From the NCBI GenBank assembly GCA_030015575.1, contig JASDDO010000006.1:208263632-208327631 (forward strand): a stretch of 64,000 bases of DNA, written 5' to 3'. Both the position numbers and the translations under genes were made by a program. Shown in pieces: positions 1-9,549 of the stretch; the stretch's first letter is position 1; every line of letters begins with the position of its first letter. This DNA is from Agapanthus africanus (Eukaryota > Streptophyta > Magnoliopsida > Asparagales > Amaryllidaceae). The notes below the pieces were generated by a model, which saw only the letters and a program-made list of their open reading frames with translations, did not search any database and had not been told where the DNA came from.

Positions 1-1597
1 TACCGCGGTTCCCAATTTCCCCCAAGTCAAATGCAACATCGTATAAGGTGCATATGTAACTATGGCAAGTAAACTATGCAAGGGGTCATATCATGATGCA
101 GCAATCCTACTGTCTAGTGACATGGCAATTATCGATGATGAAGTGTGTGAGCCGGCAAATCTGTGTAAGTGTAACATATGCATCATCGATAATGGTGTAA
201 GTGTACTAACACAGGTATAAGTAATGCAATGCGAGTAACATGAATGCAGCATAATGTAAATCATATGCAAATGCTGACGGGTATACGTATCTAACATGAT
301 CGAGTCGGTGAATCTATCAATCGGCATCCAGCCTCACAACATCATGTACGGTATAATCCATCGTACGACATCCTCTAGTTAAAGGTATGGATCAATCATC
401 AAGTCAAACTCATCACGTACTGAAAATCATCGTACGGCGGCATTAAGCTATCAGGGATCCTATCGACCTATGCGACAATGAGGGGTACGGACCTAACGTC
501 TCGTACGACATATCACACATGATTCACCATATATATAAATATATATATCTACGTACCTATGCCCCAAGTCACATCCATAACAATCTCATATCAGAGGACC
601 GGTAAGGTATCAATCATCTCAATCGACTCGCATCCGTATACCAACATATCATCGTATCATCATATTACGTCTTATATTCCTTCATCGCATTTATATCCCA
701 CATCAAGTCAATTTCACATATTCATTCTACCTTTATTAAAAACTTAAGTATCCAATCTAATAAACACACCCGAACCATACAAACAGTTTTTGAAAGATGC
801 GAATCGTGGTTTTGAAAGTAGCGTTTATGGAGTTTTTAAGGAAAAGATATCATTTGAAAATCTGAAACATCCCTCAAGGTATATGTTTAAAAGATGCATA
901 CGATTCATTAGTTTGGAAATAGGTATGGTTCGGATGACACATCTACGTCGGCTATCTAGTCCTATTGCACCCTAAACAGCAATATCGTCAATCTCATCCT
1001 CAAGTTCCGTCATCACATACTAGTCGTATCATATCGCTTCTAACTATCCTTAATTTGTAATATTGTTTCACTAACTTTCTTTTAATTCTATTTATAGTTT
1101 TCTATATAAGGTTCCCTTAACCATATTCTATGTAACAATCGGTTTCCATCAAAGTGTGCGGGGGTGCTATACGCCATCCACCAGACTTCCCCCGTGGATA
1201 TAGATCCACTCACCTTGGTCTTCATTTCCGAAGTCGATGACTCCACGCTCCGTCGCTTCGGAATCCACGTGAAGGTACCTACAATAAAAACACATATCGC
1301 CAGCAATTAAAATCAAGTCCTGAAATCCAAAACGGTACGCGCATTGCTTATAGGTCAGAACCTATGGCCTATGCGTACAAAATCAACCAAACCACCCTTG
1401 TTGTTGATGTACAAACATCCAACAACAAAATACAAAACCACATATCAAAACTTAGCATTTCAAAATACGGAAAACATAGCAAAATCACATTAAAAAGCAC
1501 CCAGATTTTGACTCAGGCCAAAAGGAGTTGCACAAACAAGTCTAGGGTGCTGTATATGATGTATATAAGATACCGGACCAACCCCGACACCCCATGT
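1..1597 (-). mobile_element. G0: gypsy-type LTR, left part (split by element A)
   Basis: This stretch has no gene. It aligns by eye with the LTR of element G further right: the inverted-repeat pair around 126-195 matches 37343-37411, and the block GCGGGGGTGCTATACG near 1158 matches one near 38365. The LTR continues after element A at 11448 and ends at 12486 in GAAATGTTACA, the same end as G's LTR at 39906. Its left end lies before the window, so a solo LTR and the right-hand (5') LTR of a full minus-strand element cannot be told apart. The small open frames here are not credible genes. Confidence 0.8.
126..195. repeat. Inverted repeat (hairpin) in G0 LTR
   Basis: Arms at 126-140 and 181-195 are complementary over 14 of 15 positions (ATTATCGATGATG against CATCATCGATAAT), with a 40-nt loop. 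The equivalent pair in G's LTR is a perfect 15-bp match, so the arms are kept in both copies while the right half of the loop has diverged. Confidence 0.75.
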
Positions 1598-3489
1598 TGT
1601 TAGTGTATATGCCCTAGGGGCCATTATTGTATCATACTAGTTTGTATATTACTTAATGGAAGCTTGGGATATTCACATGTATATAACAGTCTTGCTAAAC
1701 ATGGTAGTATGATACTTGGTTTTTCTATCTTAATATGTGAGTATACGTATTGATAGAGCTCTTAGGATCTTGCTTGACTACCAGCGTTGTGATGGCAGTC
1801 ACACTAGTGGGGGCTGGGTAGTCTACAAGCATATCCTTATTCAGGTCCCTAGTCGTTGGATTATCGAGACAGGGCATCGATACTCCGGAGTAGACTAGTG
1901 TGTACGCTTCTCATCCCAGTTGGGGAGATGGTCTGTCCCACAGCCGTCAGTACGTCGTACTGGAGATAGTATGCATGTGCTCGTTAGGTTACGGGTACAC
2001 CGGACAGGACTCACAGGGAACTATTGGTTGGTTTTATACCAGTCGTCAGTGAACAGTTCCCAGGTGACATGAGTACAGCATAGTCCGTAGACTTGACACT
2101 GCTACTTCGCCTCGAGTGTGTCCCACTGTTCTTAGACTGCTACCCTACCACGGCTCAAAGGAGTCGTGCAAACAGGTAGCAGTTGGGTGCAGTCCCGAGC
2201 ACTTGGAGGCAGTGGCGATTAGACAGGATTCGTCTCTCCCGGTATTGGGGGTTGATATCGCGCTATGTCAGAGAGCCATTACGCAAAGTCCTTGGCCAGG
2301 GCAAGCGAGATTTGCTGGTAAGTTCCAGTAGTTTCTCAGGGTGTAATGGGCTTCCCTCCGACACAACTTATACCGCTATTAGAGGATGACGCTTGCCACC
2401 CCCTAGGCCCGATATGCGATAGTCTTAGACGAACGGACCGGGCTGTATGGAGATTGTCACATCAGACTCAGTAGGAGTTCGGATGGGTTCCCTCATCGGC
2501 CTTCTTATCGACATCTACCTGGGGACCGTTACGTACAGCTAGTGCCGCTTGCGGTCTGTGGTTAAACCCACTGCCAGCGTAGTAGTCGAGTCTCTAGAGT
2601 CCCACACAGAGAGTTTCCCTACTCCGGGAGAAACGATATAGAGGTCGTATGGTTTTACGACAAGGGTTCGGACGCATACGTGTGTTTACGCACGTACGAC
2701 TTTCGGATAGTTTTTACCAGTCGGCTTTGGTTTAAGCCAGTTACTGGTATCCGGTTATTGGATTTATACAGTCTAAAGTTTTTCCGTATTTTTGCGGAAA
2801 GGAGGGGCGTTCTCGTAATTGCGCGAGAAGCTTCTAGAAGGTGGTGACTAAGGAGGTTTAGGTGGCATATACAATGAATGTGATTAGTGAGTCATATGGA
2901 TGATTCATCCATGTCATTAAAGCATCATAAATGCTTAATGACTCATGGAGTTGAATCATCACTAGATATTATCAAGCATGGTTGTTAAATTGATTTATAT
3001 TCTTTTCTTGATAAAAAGAAATGCTTGATATATATTATCATAACTCATTATTCTCACTTCATTATTATGTTCATCTTCTCTCTCCTCAAGCTCTCCCTCT
3101 TCAAACCCTAATCCTCCCCTCTCATGTGTTGAGTACAAGGATTAGTTAGACTAACTAAACCATAACCCTCACTCTATATCACCTAGCTTCTTTGATTAGC
3201 ACTTAAAAAGGTTAGTTGCCTCAAGTTTAGAGGCTAAGCTTGGAGTAAAACTCTCGGGTGGATCGTCTACTACTTCGAGAAGGCCGAGGAGGAGGTGGAG
3301 TTCGCAAAGACGAAGGACACGATTCGTTAGGTATAATCCCTAAACATAGTAGTATAGAACTTCTATGTTTCATGTTTGTTATCGTTTAGCTTCGATTCAT
3401 GCGGTTAGTCGATGTTTAAGCAAAGAACAAGATCGTTTTTCAAATTTCCGCCTCCCCGCAAGTCGTGGGGTGTTGTACATCGACTTACA
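1598..3489 (+). repeat. 5' LTR of element A
   Basis: 1892 bp, starting TGTTAGTGTATATGCC and ending CGACTTACA, followed directly by the primer site. It matches 9550-11442 throughout with scattered substitutions. A TATATATTA sequence near 3017-3030 is a candidate TATA region for transcription, unproven. Short open frames at 2116-2389 recur in the 3' LTR and are not genes. Confidence 0.95.
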
Positions 3490-3490
3490 G

Positions 3491-3503
3491 TTGTATCAGA
3501 GCC
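3491..3503 (+). other. Primer binding site of element A (tRNA-iMet type)
   Basis: TTGTATCAGAGCC begins two bases after the 5' LTR. It matches the plant initiator-methionine tRNA primer sequence TGGTATCAGAGCC except for T in place of the second base. Confidence 0.9.
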
Positions 3504-3668
3504 TCGCTAAACAATAAATAACTTACTTGCAAATTTGTATGAATTTCGAACGGAAAAAACGAAACCGGAAAAGCCCGAAATCACAAGTTTCTGTCGATTT
3601 TTAAATGAAGTCCAAAAATTTTTCAGGGATGTTCAGAAAGCTTGAAAAGACAGTAGAAGAACACCCAA

Positions 3669-3773
3669 GAAAATTGGGCCCCTGAATCGCCTAAAGCGCC
3701 GCGGAACCGCGGCGGATCCCACCGATCCACCGCTATTCCGCCGCCGAGTTGGCGATTCAGGAACCCAATTTTC
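3669..3773 (+). other. Long PBS-proximal hairpin in leader A
   Basis: Outer arms GAAAATTGGG (3669-3678) and CCCAATTTTC (3764-3773) pair perfectly. Inside them CCTGAATCGCC (3681-3691) pairs perfectly with GGCGATTCAGG (3751-3761). The top is GC-rich with CCGCGG repeats. It starts about 165 nt after the primer site. B3 and E have hairpins at the same place with different arm sequences, which supports a real RNA structure. The function may be packaging or dimerisation (inference). Confidence 0.75.
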
Positions 3774-4799
3774 CTGTGTTGGTTCTCTGGGATATTTGGT
3801 ATTTTCTGGAATTTTTTAATTTTTGCTCAGGTTTCAGATTTACAGAGAAGTATTGGAGTAAAATTAAAAGTGTTTAATCGATCGAAATTATACAGTATTT
3901 GCTTGTTGGATTATATCTGTGTTTGAATAATGTGTTCGTAAACTTCCCCTAACTGCTAGTATGTCGGTTGGCAGGGGGTTGCACATTTCTGTAATGGATT
4001 TTATCTGTTTGTGCATATGAACTGTGTTGGACTGTTGTGATGTATAGCCGGGGTTATGTGATGGGTTATTATTTAATTCATTTGATGTAAATGTAATTTG
4101 TTGTAATATTATTTTGCGGGGCACATCCAGGTTGTGGTTGTAGCCACCGATGTATTATTTCATTTTACTGTTTTTGCTCCTAGGACAGACCCAAGGTGGG
4201 GTGCACAAACTGCCGGGTGGGTAGTTTGTCGTACCCGTTGGGGTCTTGGGTGGGGTAATGGCTATTCATCACAACTGTGTAATCCGTCTTTTGTTGCAGG
4301 CTCAAAACAAACACGGATTGCTTGCAAATCCAATTAAGTTCATCTGTGATCTGGAATGAATATCATTGCGTCAGACGAATGTAAAATATCTATATATATG
4401 ATAGCTATTTAGACGTCACTTATGTTTTACACCCGCGCTAGCCCAGCTCCCGCTCTGTCGTTAGTTAAGTAACCTAACGGGTAATGACGGGACCCCATGG
4501 CGAATGCGGATGGCATAAGAGGACGTTGTATTTTCGTTGTTTTCTGCAATGATAGGTTAATGATGGGACGCATTATCTGTAATGCAAAGAAAAATAAACC
4601 AAAAGTTTAATCGTTGGAACAATTTAAAAGAAACCACTCGGTTAATTTTTAAAACAGATATTTTTAAATGCGGAGTTTTAACCACTCCTTTTAAAGCTAT
4701 TAGGTTCCTTCGGTTATATCAAGTTCACTACGTTCACGGTTTCGCCAAAACCATTCGTAGCCCTCCGTCATTTCATCTGGGTATTCAGTAGTATTCAAG

Positions 4800-5011
4800 C
4801 TATGTATTTTGACTTAACGCCAAGGCATAGTGTTTGGTAGCTACTGGATATTCATTTGTTGCATAGATAGATGAGTTAGTTTGGGACAGTCGTATTATCA
4901 TTTTGGCTGAACGTCAAGGATATATACGGATGGGTTCAAATTGACAAGATAATGATGGGTAGAACTTGACATGTGACTTATGGCATTTTGACCTAACGCC
5001 AAGGTCATAAG
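4800..5011 (+). other. Triple stem-loop array in leader A
   Basis: Three stem-loops: CTATG/CATAG at 4800-4830, CGTAT/ATACG at 4891-4928 and CTTATG/CATAAG at 4977-5011. Each presents nearly the same loop, TTTTGACTTAACGCCAAGG in copy 1 with small changes in copies 2 and 3. The other four copia leaders here have the same layout and length but another loop. Confidence 0.75.
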
Positions 5012-5421
5012 AGCATGGGGCAAAAACTTATATCGGGAATTTCTAAAGAAACTGAAATTTGCAAAGAGATGCATACCATTTGGAGTTTGATTAATGTTGG
5101 TAGCATTCCTTCAACATTATCATACGATGATATTTGGATCCTGATCCTACTGTAAGTATATGCTACTCATCAGGATATTCGTCACTTAACGATCAATGCT
5201 ATAAACCAAGTAGGTGTCAAGAAAGGTGTCAGCGGGGTTACGCCCCCAGAGAAAAGAGGTTATTTAATTAAGGAACTTCACGAAAGCGTTGGAAAACCTC
5301 CCTCGAAGTACCGACACCAGCCTGGCTGAACGGTTAAGCAAGTATTTTACAGTGAGAATAGTCCTGGCTAATTCTTCTTTTATGGTTTGAGGAAGGATTC
5401 GAGAAACAGTGGGAGCCATCC

Positions 5422-5512
5422 AGTTTAGATAAACTAAAAACCACTCTAAACTTGCAAGAGCATCATGCTAAAGAGTTTTCTTCTCTCTCTCCTAATTGCA
5501 GCGACGCTGAAA
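5422..5512 (+). other. Pre-gag stem-loop and pyrimidine tract of element A
   Basis: AGTTTAGA (5422-5429) pairs perfectly with TCTAAACT (5445-5452). Then TTTTCTTCTCTCTCTCC is followed by AATTGCAG, which looks like a plant 3' splice site, ending about 10 nt before the gag ATG at 5513. B1, B3, C and E have the same order. Splicing is an inference. Confidence 0.5.
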
Positions 5513-6748
5513 ATGACTGGACTTAAGTTACTTTTAGAGAAAAATATACTGACAGGGCCAAACTATAAAGATTGGCTGCGGAATGTCAAAATGGTTTTGA
5601 CCTATGACAAATTGGGGTACCTCCTCACCGCTACGGCACCTGCTGTCCCTGGTCCCAAATCCAGTAATGCGGATAAGGAAATCCGCAAAACCTGGGATTT
5701 CGATTGCGCGAAAGCCAAGTGCATCGTGCTTGCCTCGATGAACAATGATCATCAGAGGAGGCACGAGGATATGGAACTAGATGCCATATTTCTCCATACA
5801 AAGGAACTTTATGGAGAGCAATCTCGTATAGCAAGATACGAGACCTCAAAGAACTTGTTTCGAGCGAGGTTGGCTGTCGGGTCATCGGTAGGAGAACATG
5901 TCCTAAAGATGATCGGCTATATAGAAGAGCTCGCAGACCTTGGGACGACTTTGGATAATGAGCTCTATACAGACCTTATTCTCCAGTCCCTTCCTTCCAC
6001 CTACGCCCAGTTTATCCTGAACTTCAACATTCAAAGAACAGAAGTTGAACTTCCGGAACTCCTGAACATGTTAAGGAGTGCAGAGGGCACCTTGCAGAAG
6101 GCAAGGGAAACACCCGCTATGTTTGTTGGCGGTGCATCTTCTTCCGGGTCCAAGGCTAGGGCCAAAGGAAGGAAGAAGAAGGCCGTCCCCAGACCTAGAG
6201 GAGGTGTAAGTAAGGTGGGAGGGAAGGGAAAGAAAAAGTTTGCGGTACCGGTAGTTGGCCAGGATGAGTGCTTCCATTGTCACAGGAAAGGGCACTGGAA
6301 GAAGGATTGCAAGGCGTGGAACGCCAAGAACCAGGAACCGAAGCAAGCTGTGGCTTCGACTTCAGGTGTGTTTGTAATTGAGAATTGTCTGTCGATCAAC
6401 TCTACTTCCTGGGTATTGGATACCGGATCAGGATCTCATATTTGCAATTCATTGCAGACACTGAGAAACCGTAGAGTGCTGAAGGAAGGTGATATGACCC
6501 TAAAGGTTGCTAACGGAGCTAGCGTGGGAGCTGCGTCCGTCGGGGATTATCACCTAGGATTGACGAGTGGACACATTTTGGTTTTACATAACTGTTTTTT
6601 TGTACCAAGCTTAACGTGTAATATCATATCAGTTTCCTTGTTATCAAATAAAGGTTATGATTTCACGTTTGTAAGAGATGTTGTTAACATCCATCTTAAT
6701 CATGGTTTGATTGGGTCCGGTACACTAAATAACGGTATATATGTTTAA
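5513..6748 (+). CDS. gag-pro: Gag and protease part of element A polyprotein
   Basis: Gag forms the virus-like particle and binds element RNA; the aspartic protease cuts the polyprotein. The ATG at 5513 is chosen because it follows the pyrimidine tract and gives the usual copia gag start MTGLKLLLEKNILTGPNY, with the L-T-G-P-N-Y-x-x-W motif; an in-frame ATG at 5465 lies inside the tract. A lysine-rich stretch leads to the CCHC zinc knuckle CFHCHRKGHWKKDC at residues 253-266. The protease motif WVLDTGSGS has its catalytic Asp at residue 303. The frame ends at 6748 because one base is lost near 6743 relative to B1, so the polyprotein continues in another frame. Gag is intact, so only pol is affected. 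Confidence 0.93.
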   Translation: MTGLKLLLEKNILTGPNYKDWLRNVKMVLTYDKLGYLLTATAPAVPGPKSSNADKEIRKTWDFDCAKAKCIVLASMNNDHQRRHEDMELDAIFLHTKELYGEQSRIARYETSKNLFRARLAVGSSVGEHVLKMIGYIEELADLGTTLDNELYTDLILQSLPSTYAQFILNFNIQRTEVELPELLNMLRSAEGTLQKARETPAMFVGGASSSGSKARAKGRKKKAVPRPRGGVSKVGGKGKKKFAVPVVGQDECFHCHRKGHWKKDCKAWNAKNQEPKQAVASTSGVFVIENCLSINSTSWVLDTGSGSHICNSLQTLRNRRVLKEGDMTLKVANGASVGAASVGDYHLGLTSGHILVLHNCFFVPSLTCNIISVSLLSNKGYDFTFVRDVVNIHLNHGLIGSGTLNNGIYV

Positions 6749-6750
6749 AC

Positions 6751-7722
6751 CAACTCCAAATTTTCAATGTCCAGAACACACTAAAAAGAAAGTCTCCAGA
6801 TTTAAATAAAGCTTTCTTATGGCATTGTAGACTGGGTCACATCAATGAGAGAAGGTTGACTGAGTTGCATAGAGAAGGATATTTGGACTCGTTCGAATAT
6901 CAAACTTATGACACTTGTCAATCTTGTCTCAAAGGAAAGATGACAAAGACTCCATTTACTGGACAAGGAGTAAGAGCGAGCGAGCTCTTAGGACTCATAC
7001 ACAGCGATGTATGTGGTCCAATGTCTACACATGCAAGAGGTGGTTTTTCCTATTTCATTACTTTCACGGATGATTACTCAAGATACGGATTCATTTATCT
7101 GATGAAACATAAATCCGAGGCTTTTGAGAAATTCCAAGAGTATAAGAATGAAGTAGAAAACCAAACCGGCAAAAGTATCAAGACACTTAGATCTGATCGA
7201 GGTGGTGAATACTTGAGTGTCGAGTTCCTAAGTTACCTAAAAGAGAAAGGATTTCTCTCTCAGCTTACTCCTCCATACACTCTACAGCACAACGGTGTAT
7301 CGGAGAGACGGAATCGAACCCTATTGGATATGGTACGATCCATGATGAGTAATGCTGAGTTACCGCGATCTTTCTGGGGTTATGCGCTAGAATCAGCGGC
7401 ATATCTTTTGAACATGGTACCTACCAAGACTGTGCCTACCACTCCATATCAGATGCAGAGCGGGAAGAAACCCCATCTACAGTATATAAATATTTGGGGA
7501 TGTCCAGCTTTTGTTAAAAAGCAGCATGTGGACAAGCTCGAGGCACGATCAGTAAAGTGTAAGTTTGTGGGATATCCAAAGAACTCCAGGGGATATCTAT
7601 TCTATTACGCAGAGGAACAAAAGGTATTTGTTTCTCGTAATGCCCATTTTCTAGAATATCAGTTTTTAGAAAAGGAAACTATTCTATTACGCAGAGGAAC
7701 AAAAGGTATTTGTTTCTCGTAA
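6751..7722 (+). CDS. int: Integrase part of element A polyprotein (frameshifted fragment)
   Basis: Continues the polyprotein one frame back after the 1-bp deletion; it has no start of its own (first ATG at 6856). Integrase inserts the DNA copy into the genome. The zinc-binding pre-integrase domain is seen as HCRLGHIN (His codon at 6823) and CQSCLKGKM. The catalytic triad is present: Asp in IHSDVCG (7006), Asp in RSDRGGEY (7195) and Glu in VSERRNR (7303), with 35 residues between the second Asp and the Glu, as expected for D,D-35-E. The GYPKNSRGY region follows. The reading ends in an 82-bp tandem duplication at 7597-7759 that shifts the frame. Confidence 0.92.
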   Translation, partial: QLQIFNVQNTLKRKSPDLNKAFLWHCRLGHINERRLTELHREGYLDSFEYQTYDTCQSCLKGKMTKTPFTGQGVRASELLGLIHSDVCGPMSTHARGGFSYFITFTDDYSRYGFIYLMKHKSEAFEKFQEYKNEVENQTGKSIKTLRSDRGGEYLSVEFLSYLKEKGFLSQLTPPYTLQHNGVSERRNRTLLDMVRSMMSNAELPRSFWGYALESAAYLLNMVPTKTVPTTPYQMQSGKKPHLQYINIWGCPAFVKKQHVDKLEARSVKCKFVGYPKNSRGYLFYYAEEQKVFVSRNAHFLEYQFLEKETILLRRGTKGICFS

Positions 7723-7759
7723 TGCCCATTTTCTAGAATATCAGTTTTTAGAAAAGGAA
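7597..7759 (+). repeat. 82-bp tandem duplication in pol of element A
   Basis: Bases 7597-7677 recur at 7679-7759, an exact-looking repeat at an offset of 82. Because 82 is not a multiple of 3, it separates the integrase frame from the reverse transcriptase frame. B1 and B3 have a single copy here, so it arose in A or a recent ancestor of A. Confidence 0.9.
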
Positions 7760-7819
7760 TCAAGTGGGAGCGAAATAGAACTGGAAGAAATTCCAGAACC
7801 ACAAACTAATACTGAAAGT

Positions 7820-9535
7820 TTGGTAGAACCGGAAGTTCAAGAAGAACAGGACATTCCCGCACCCATCCGCAGGAGTAGTAGGCCGTCTCATCCTCCTGAG
7901 AGATACTACGGTTTTCTCATAGATGGAGATAGAGAGGATTGCATCATAGATGATGATGAACCTACTGACTTCCAGCAGGCCATCCAGAGCGGCGACTCGG
8001 ATCGATGGCTAGATGCAATGCGGACCGAAATGGAGTCCATGTACACCAACAAAGTATGGACTTTGGACTTTGCTCCAGATGGGGTAAAACCCATAGGATG
8101 CAAATGGATATTTAAGAAAAAGATTGGTGTAGATGGACAGGTGGAAACCTATAAGGCTAGACTTGTTGCAAAGGGTTTTCGTCAAAGACCTGGTTTGGAC
8201 TATGACGAAACTTTTTCTCCAGTGGCTATGCTCAAATCCATTCGGGTCCTTCTTGCTATTGCTACCTTCCATGATTATGAAATCTGGCAGATTGATGTAA
8301 AGACGGCTTTTCTGAATGGAAATTTAGAAGAGTGCGTCTATATGGATCAGCCAGAGGGTTTCAATCAGAGTGGGAGCAGCGGGAAAGTATGCAAGCTGCT
8401 TAAGTCCATTTATGGACTAAAGCAGGCATCGCGGAGTTGGAACATCTGTTTTGATGAAACAGTCAAAGAATATGACTTTATCAAAAATCCAGATGAACCA
8501 TGCATATATAGTAAAGTTGTAGCCAGAAGTGTCGTATTCCTCGTCTTGTACGTGGATGACATTCTATTAATAGGAAATGACATTCCTATGCTACAATCTG
8601 TTAAAGGATTCTTGTCACACAGGTTCTCCATGAAAGACCTGGGTGATTCCTCTTACATTCTGGGGATCCGGTTCTATCTTGATAGATCCAAGAGGATGTT
8701 GGGACTTTCGCAGTCCAGGTATATCGACACTGTACTGAAAAGATTCAGTATGGAAGATTCTAAGCGCGGTAATCTACCGGCTTGTCACGGAATCACCCTC
8801 TCCAAAGAGATGTCTCCCAAGACTGATTTGGAAAGGGAACGCATGTCTATTATACCCTACGCTTCTGCGGCAGGGTCTATAATGTATGCGATGTTGTACA
8901 CCAGACCAGATGTAGCTTACGCACTGAGCGTGGTAAGCCAGTATCAGTCAGACCCAGGGGAGAAGCACTGGATAGCAGTAAAGAACATTCTCAAGTACCT
9001 GAGAAGGACTAAGGAGATGTTCTTGGTTTACGGCGGAAAAGACCTCAGGTTGGAGGCCTTTGCTGATTCCGGCTTCCAGAGTGATAAGGACGATTCCAAG
9101 TCCATGTCGGGTTATGTCTTTACCCTCAATGGAGGGGCGGTGTGCTGGAAGAGCTCCAAGCAGGACACCGTTGCTGACTCAACGATGGAAGCGGAGTATA
9201 TGGCTGCTTGCGATGCCGCAAAAGAAGCAGTCTGGATCAAGAAGTTCCTAACAGAACTTCAGGTGGTTCCTACCATAGTTGATCCAATACCTCTGTATTG
9301 CGACAACAACGGAGCTATAGCTTTAGCGAAGGAACCAAGGTCCCATCAGAAGTCCAGACACATCTTAAGGCGGTATCACCTGATCAGGGAGATCATTGAT
9401 CGTCAGGAGATCGAGGTTCGGAGAGTTGCTTCTGAAGAGAACATTGCTGATTCATTCACGAAGGCCCTACCTCAGATTCAGTTCGAGAGGCTACTCGAGA
9501 TCATCGGTCTTCGATATGCCAGTACATGGCCCTAG
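7820..9535 (+). CDS. rt-rh: Reverse transcriptase and RNase H part of element A polyprotein
   Basis: Copies element RNA into DNA and removes the RNA strand. The fragment runs in from the duplication and has no natural start; 7820 is its first ATG. An acidic linker with RRSSRPSHPPERYYGF precedes the RT domain. RT shows GCKWIFKKK, DETFSPVAMLKSIR, IWQIDVKTAFLNG, IYGLKQASRSWN and the active-site YVDD at 8549-8560. RNase H shows ADSGF, STMEAEYMAACDAAKEAVW and YCDNNGAIALAKEP, then RHILRRYHLIREI. The TAG at 9533-9535 directly precedes the polypurine tract. No stop or shift lies inside this part. Confidence 0.94.
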   Translation: MVEPEVQEEQDIPAPIRRSSRPSHPPERYYGFLIDGDREDCIIDDDEPTDFQQAIQSGDSDRWLDAMRTEMESMYTNKVWTLDFAPDGVKPIGCKWIFKKKIGVDGQVETYKARLVAKGFRQRPGLDYDETFSPVAMLKSIRVLLAIATFHDYEIWQIDVKTAFLNGNLEECVYMDQPEGFNQSGSSGKVCKLLKSIYGLKQASRSWNICFDETVKEYDFIKNPDEPCIYSKVVARSVVFLVLYVDDILLIGNDIPMLQSVKGFLSHRFSMKDLGDSSYILGIRFYLDRSKRMLGLSQSRYIDTVLKRFSMEDSKRGNLPACHGITLSKEMSPKTDLERERMSIIPYASAAGSIMYAMLYTRPDVAYALSVVSQYQSDPGEKHWIAVKNILKYLRRTKEMFLVYGGKDLRLEAFADSGFQSDKDDSKSMSGYVFTLNGGAVCWKSSKQDTVADSTMEAEYMAACDAAKEAVWIKKFLTELQVVPTIVDPIPLYCDNNGAIALAKEPRSHQKSRHILRRYHLIREIIDRQEIEVRRVASEENIADSFTKALPQIQFERLLEIIGLRYASTWP

Positions 9536-9538
9536 TGC

Positions 9539-9549
9539 AAGTGGGAGAT
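9539..9549 (+). other. Polypurine tract of element A
   Basis: AAGTGGGAGAT sits directly before the 3' LTR and is shared with B1, B3 and (minus strand) E. It primes plus-strand DNA synthesis. Confidence 0.88.

Larger units (their letters stand above)
3490..5512 (+). other. Long untranslated leader of element A
   Basis: About 2 kb between primer site and gag with no convincing gene. It aligns in patches with the leaders of B1, B3, C and E, for example the block CACCCGCGCTAGCCC near 4431 and GATATCAAGTTCATTACG-like sequence near 4716. It holds a long hairpin at 3669-3773, three stem-loops at 4800-5011 and a stem-loop plus pyrimidine tract just before gag. The ~101-nt duplicated unit seen in B1, B3 and E is absent. 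Confidence 0.85.

Noticed and set aside
4800-5011. tRNA or miRNA gene as an explanation for the leader stem-loops
   Set aside because: The stems are too short (4-10 bp) for miRNA precursors and there is no cloverleaf or internal promoter box. A structural element within the transcript fits better.
9060-9251. Extra open frames inside the RT/RNase H regions (also 20869-21324 and 57793-58207)
   Set aside because: They are shadows of the RNase H frame in other frames and recur only because the true frame is conserved.
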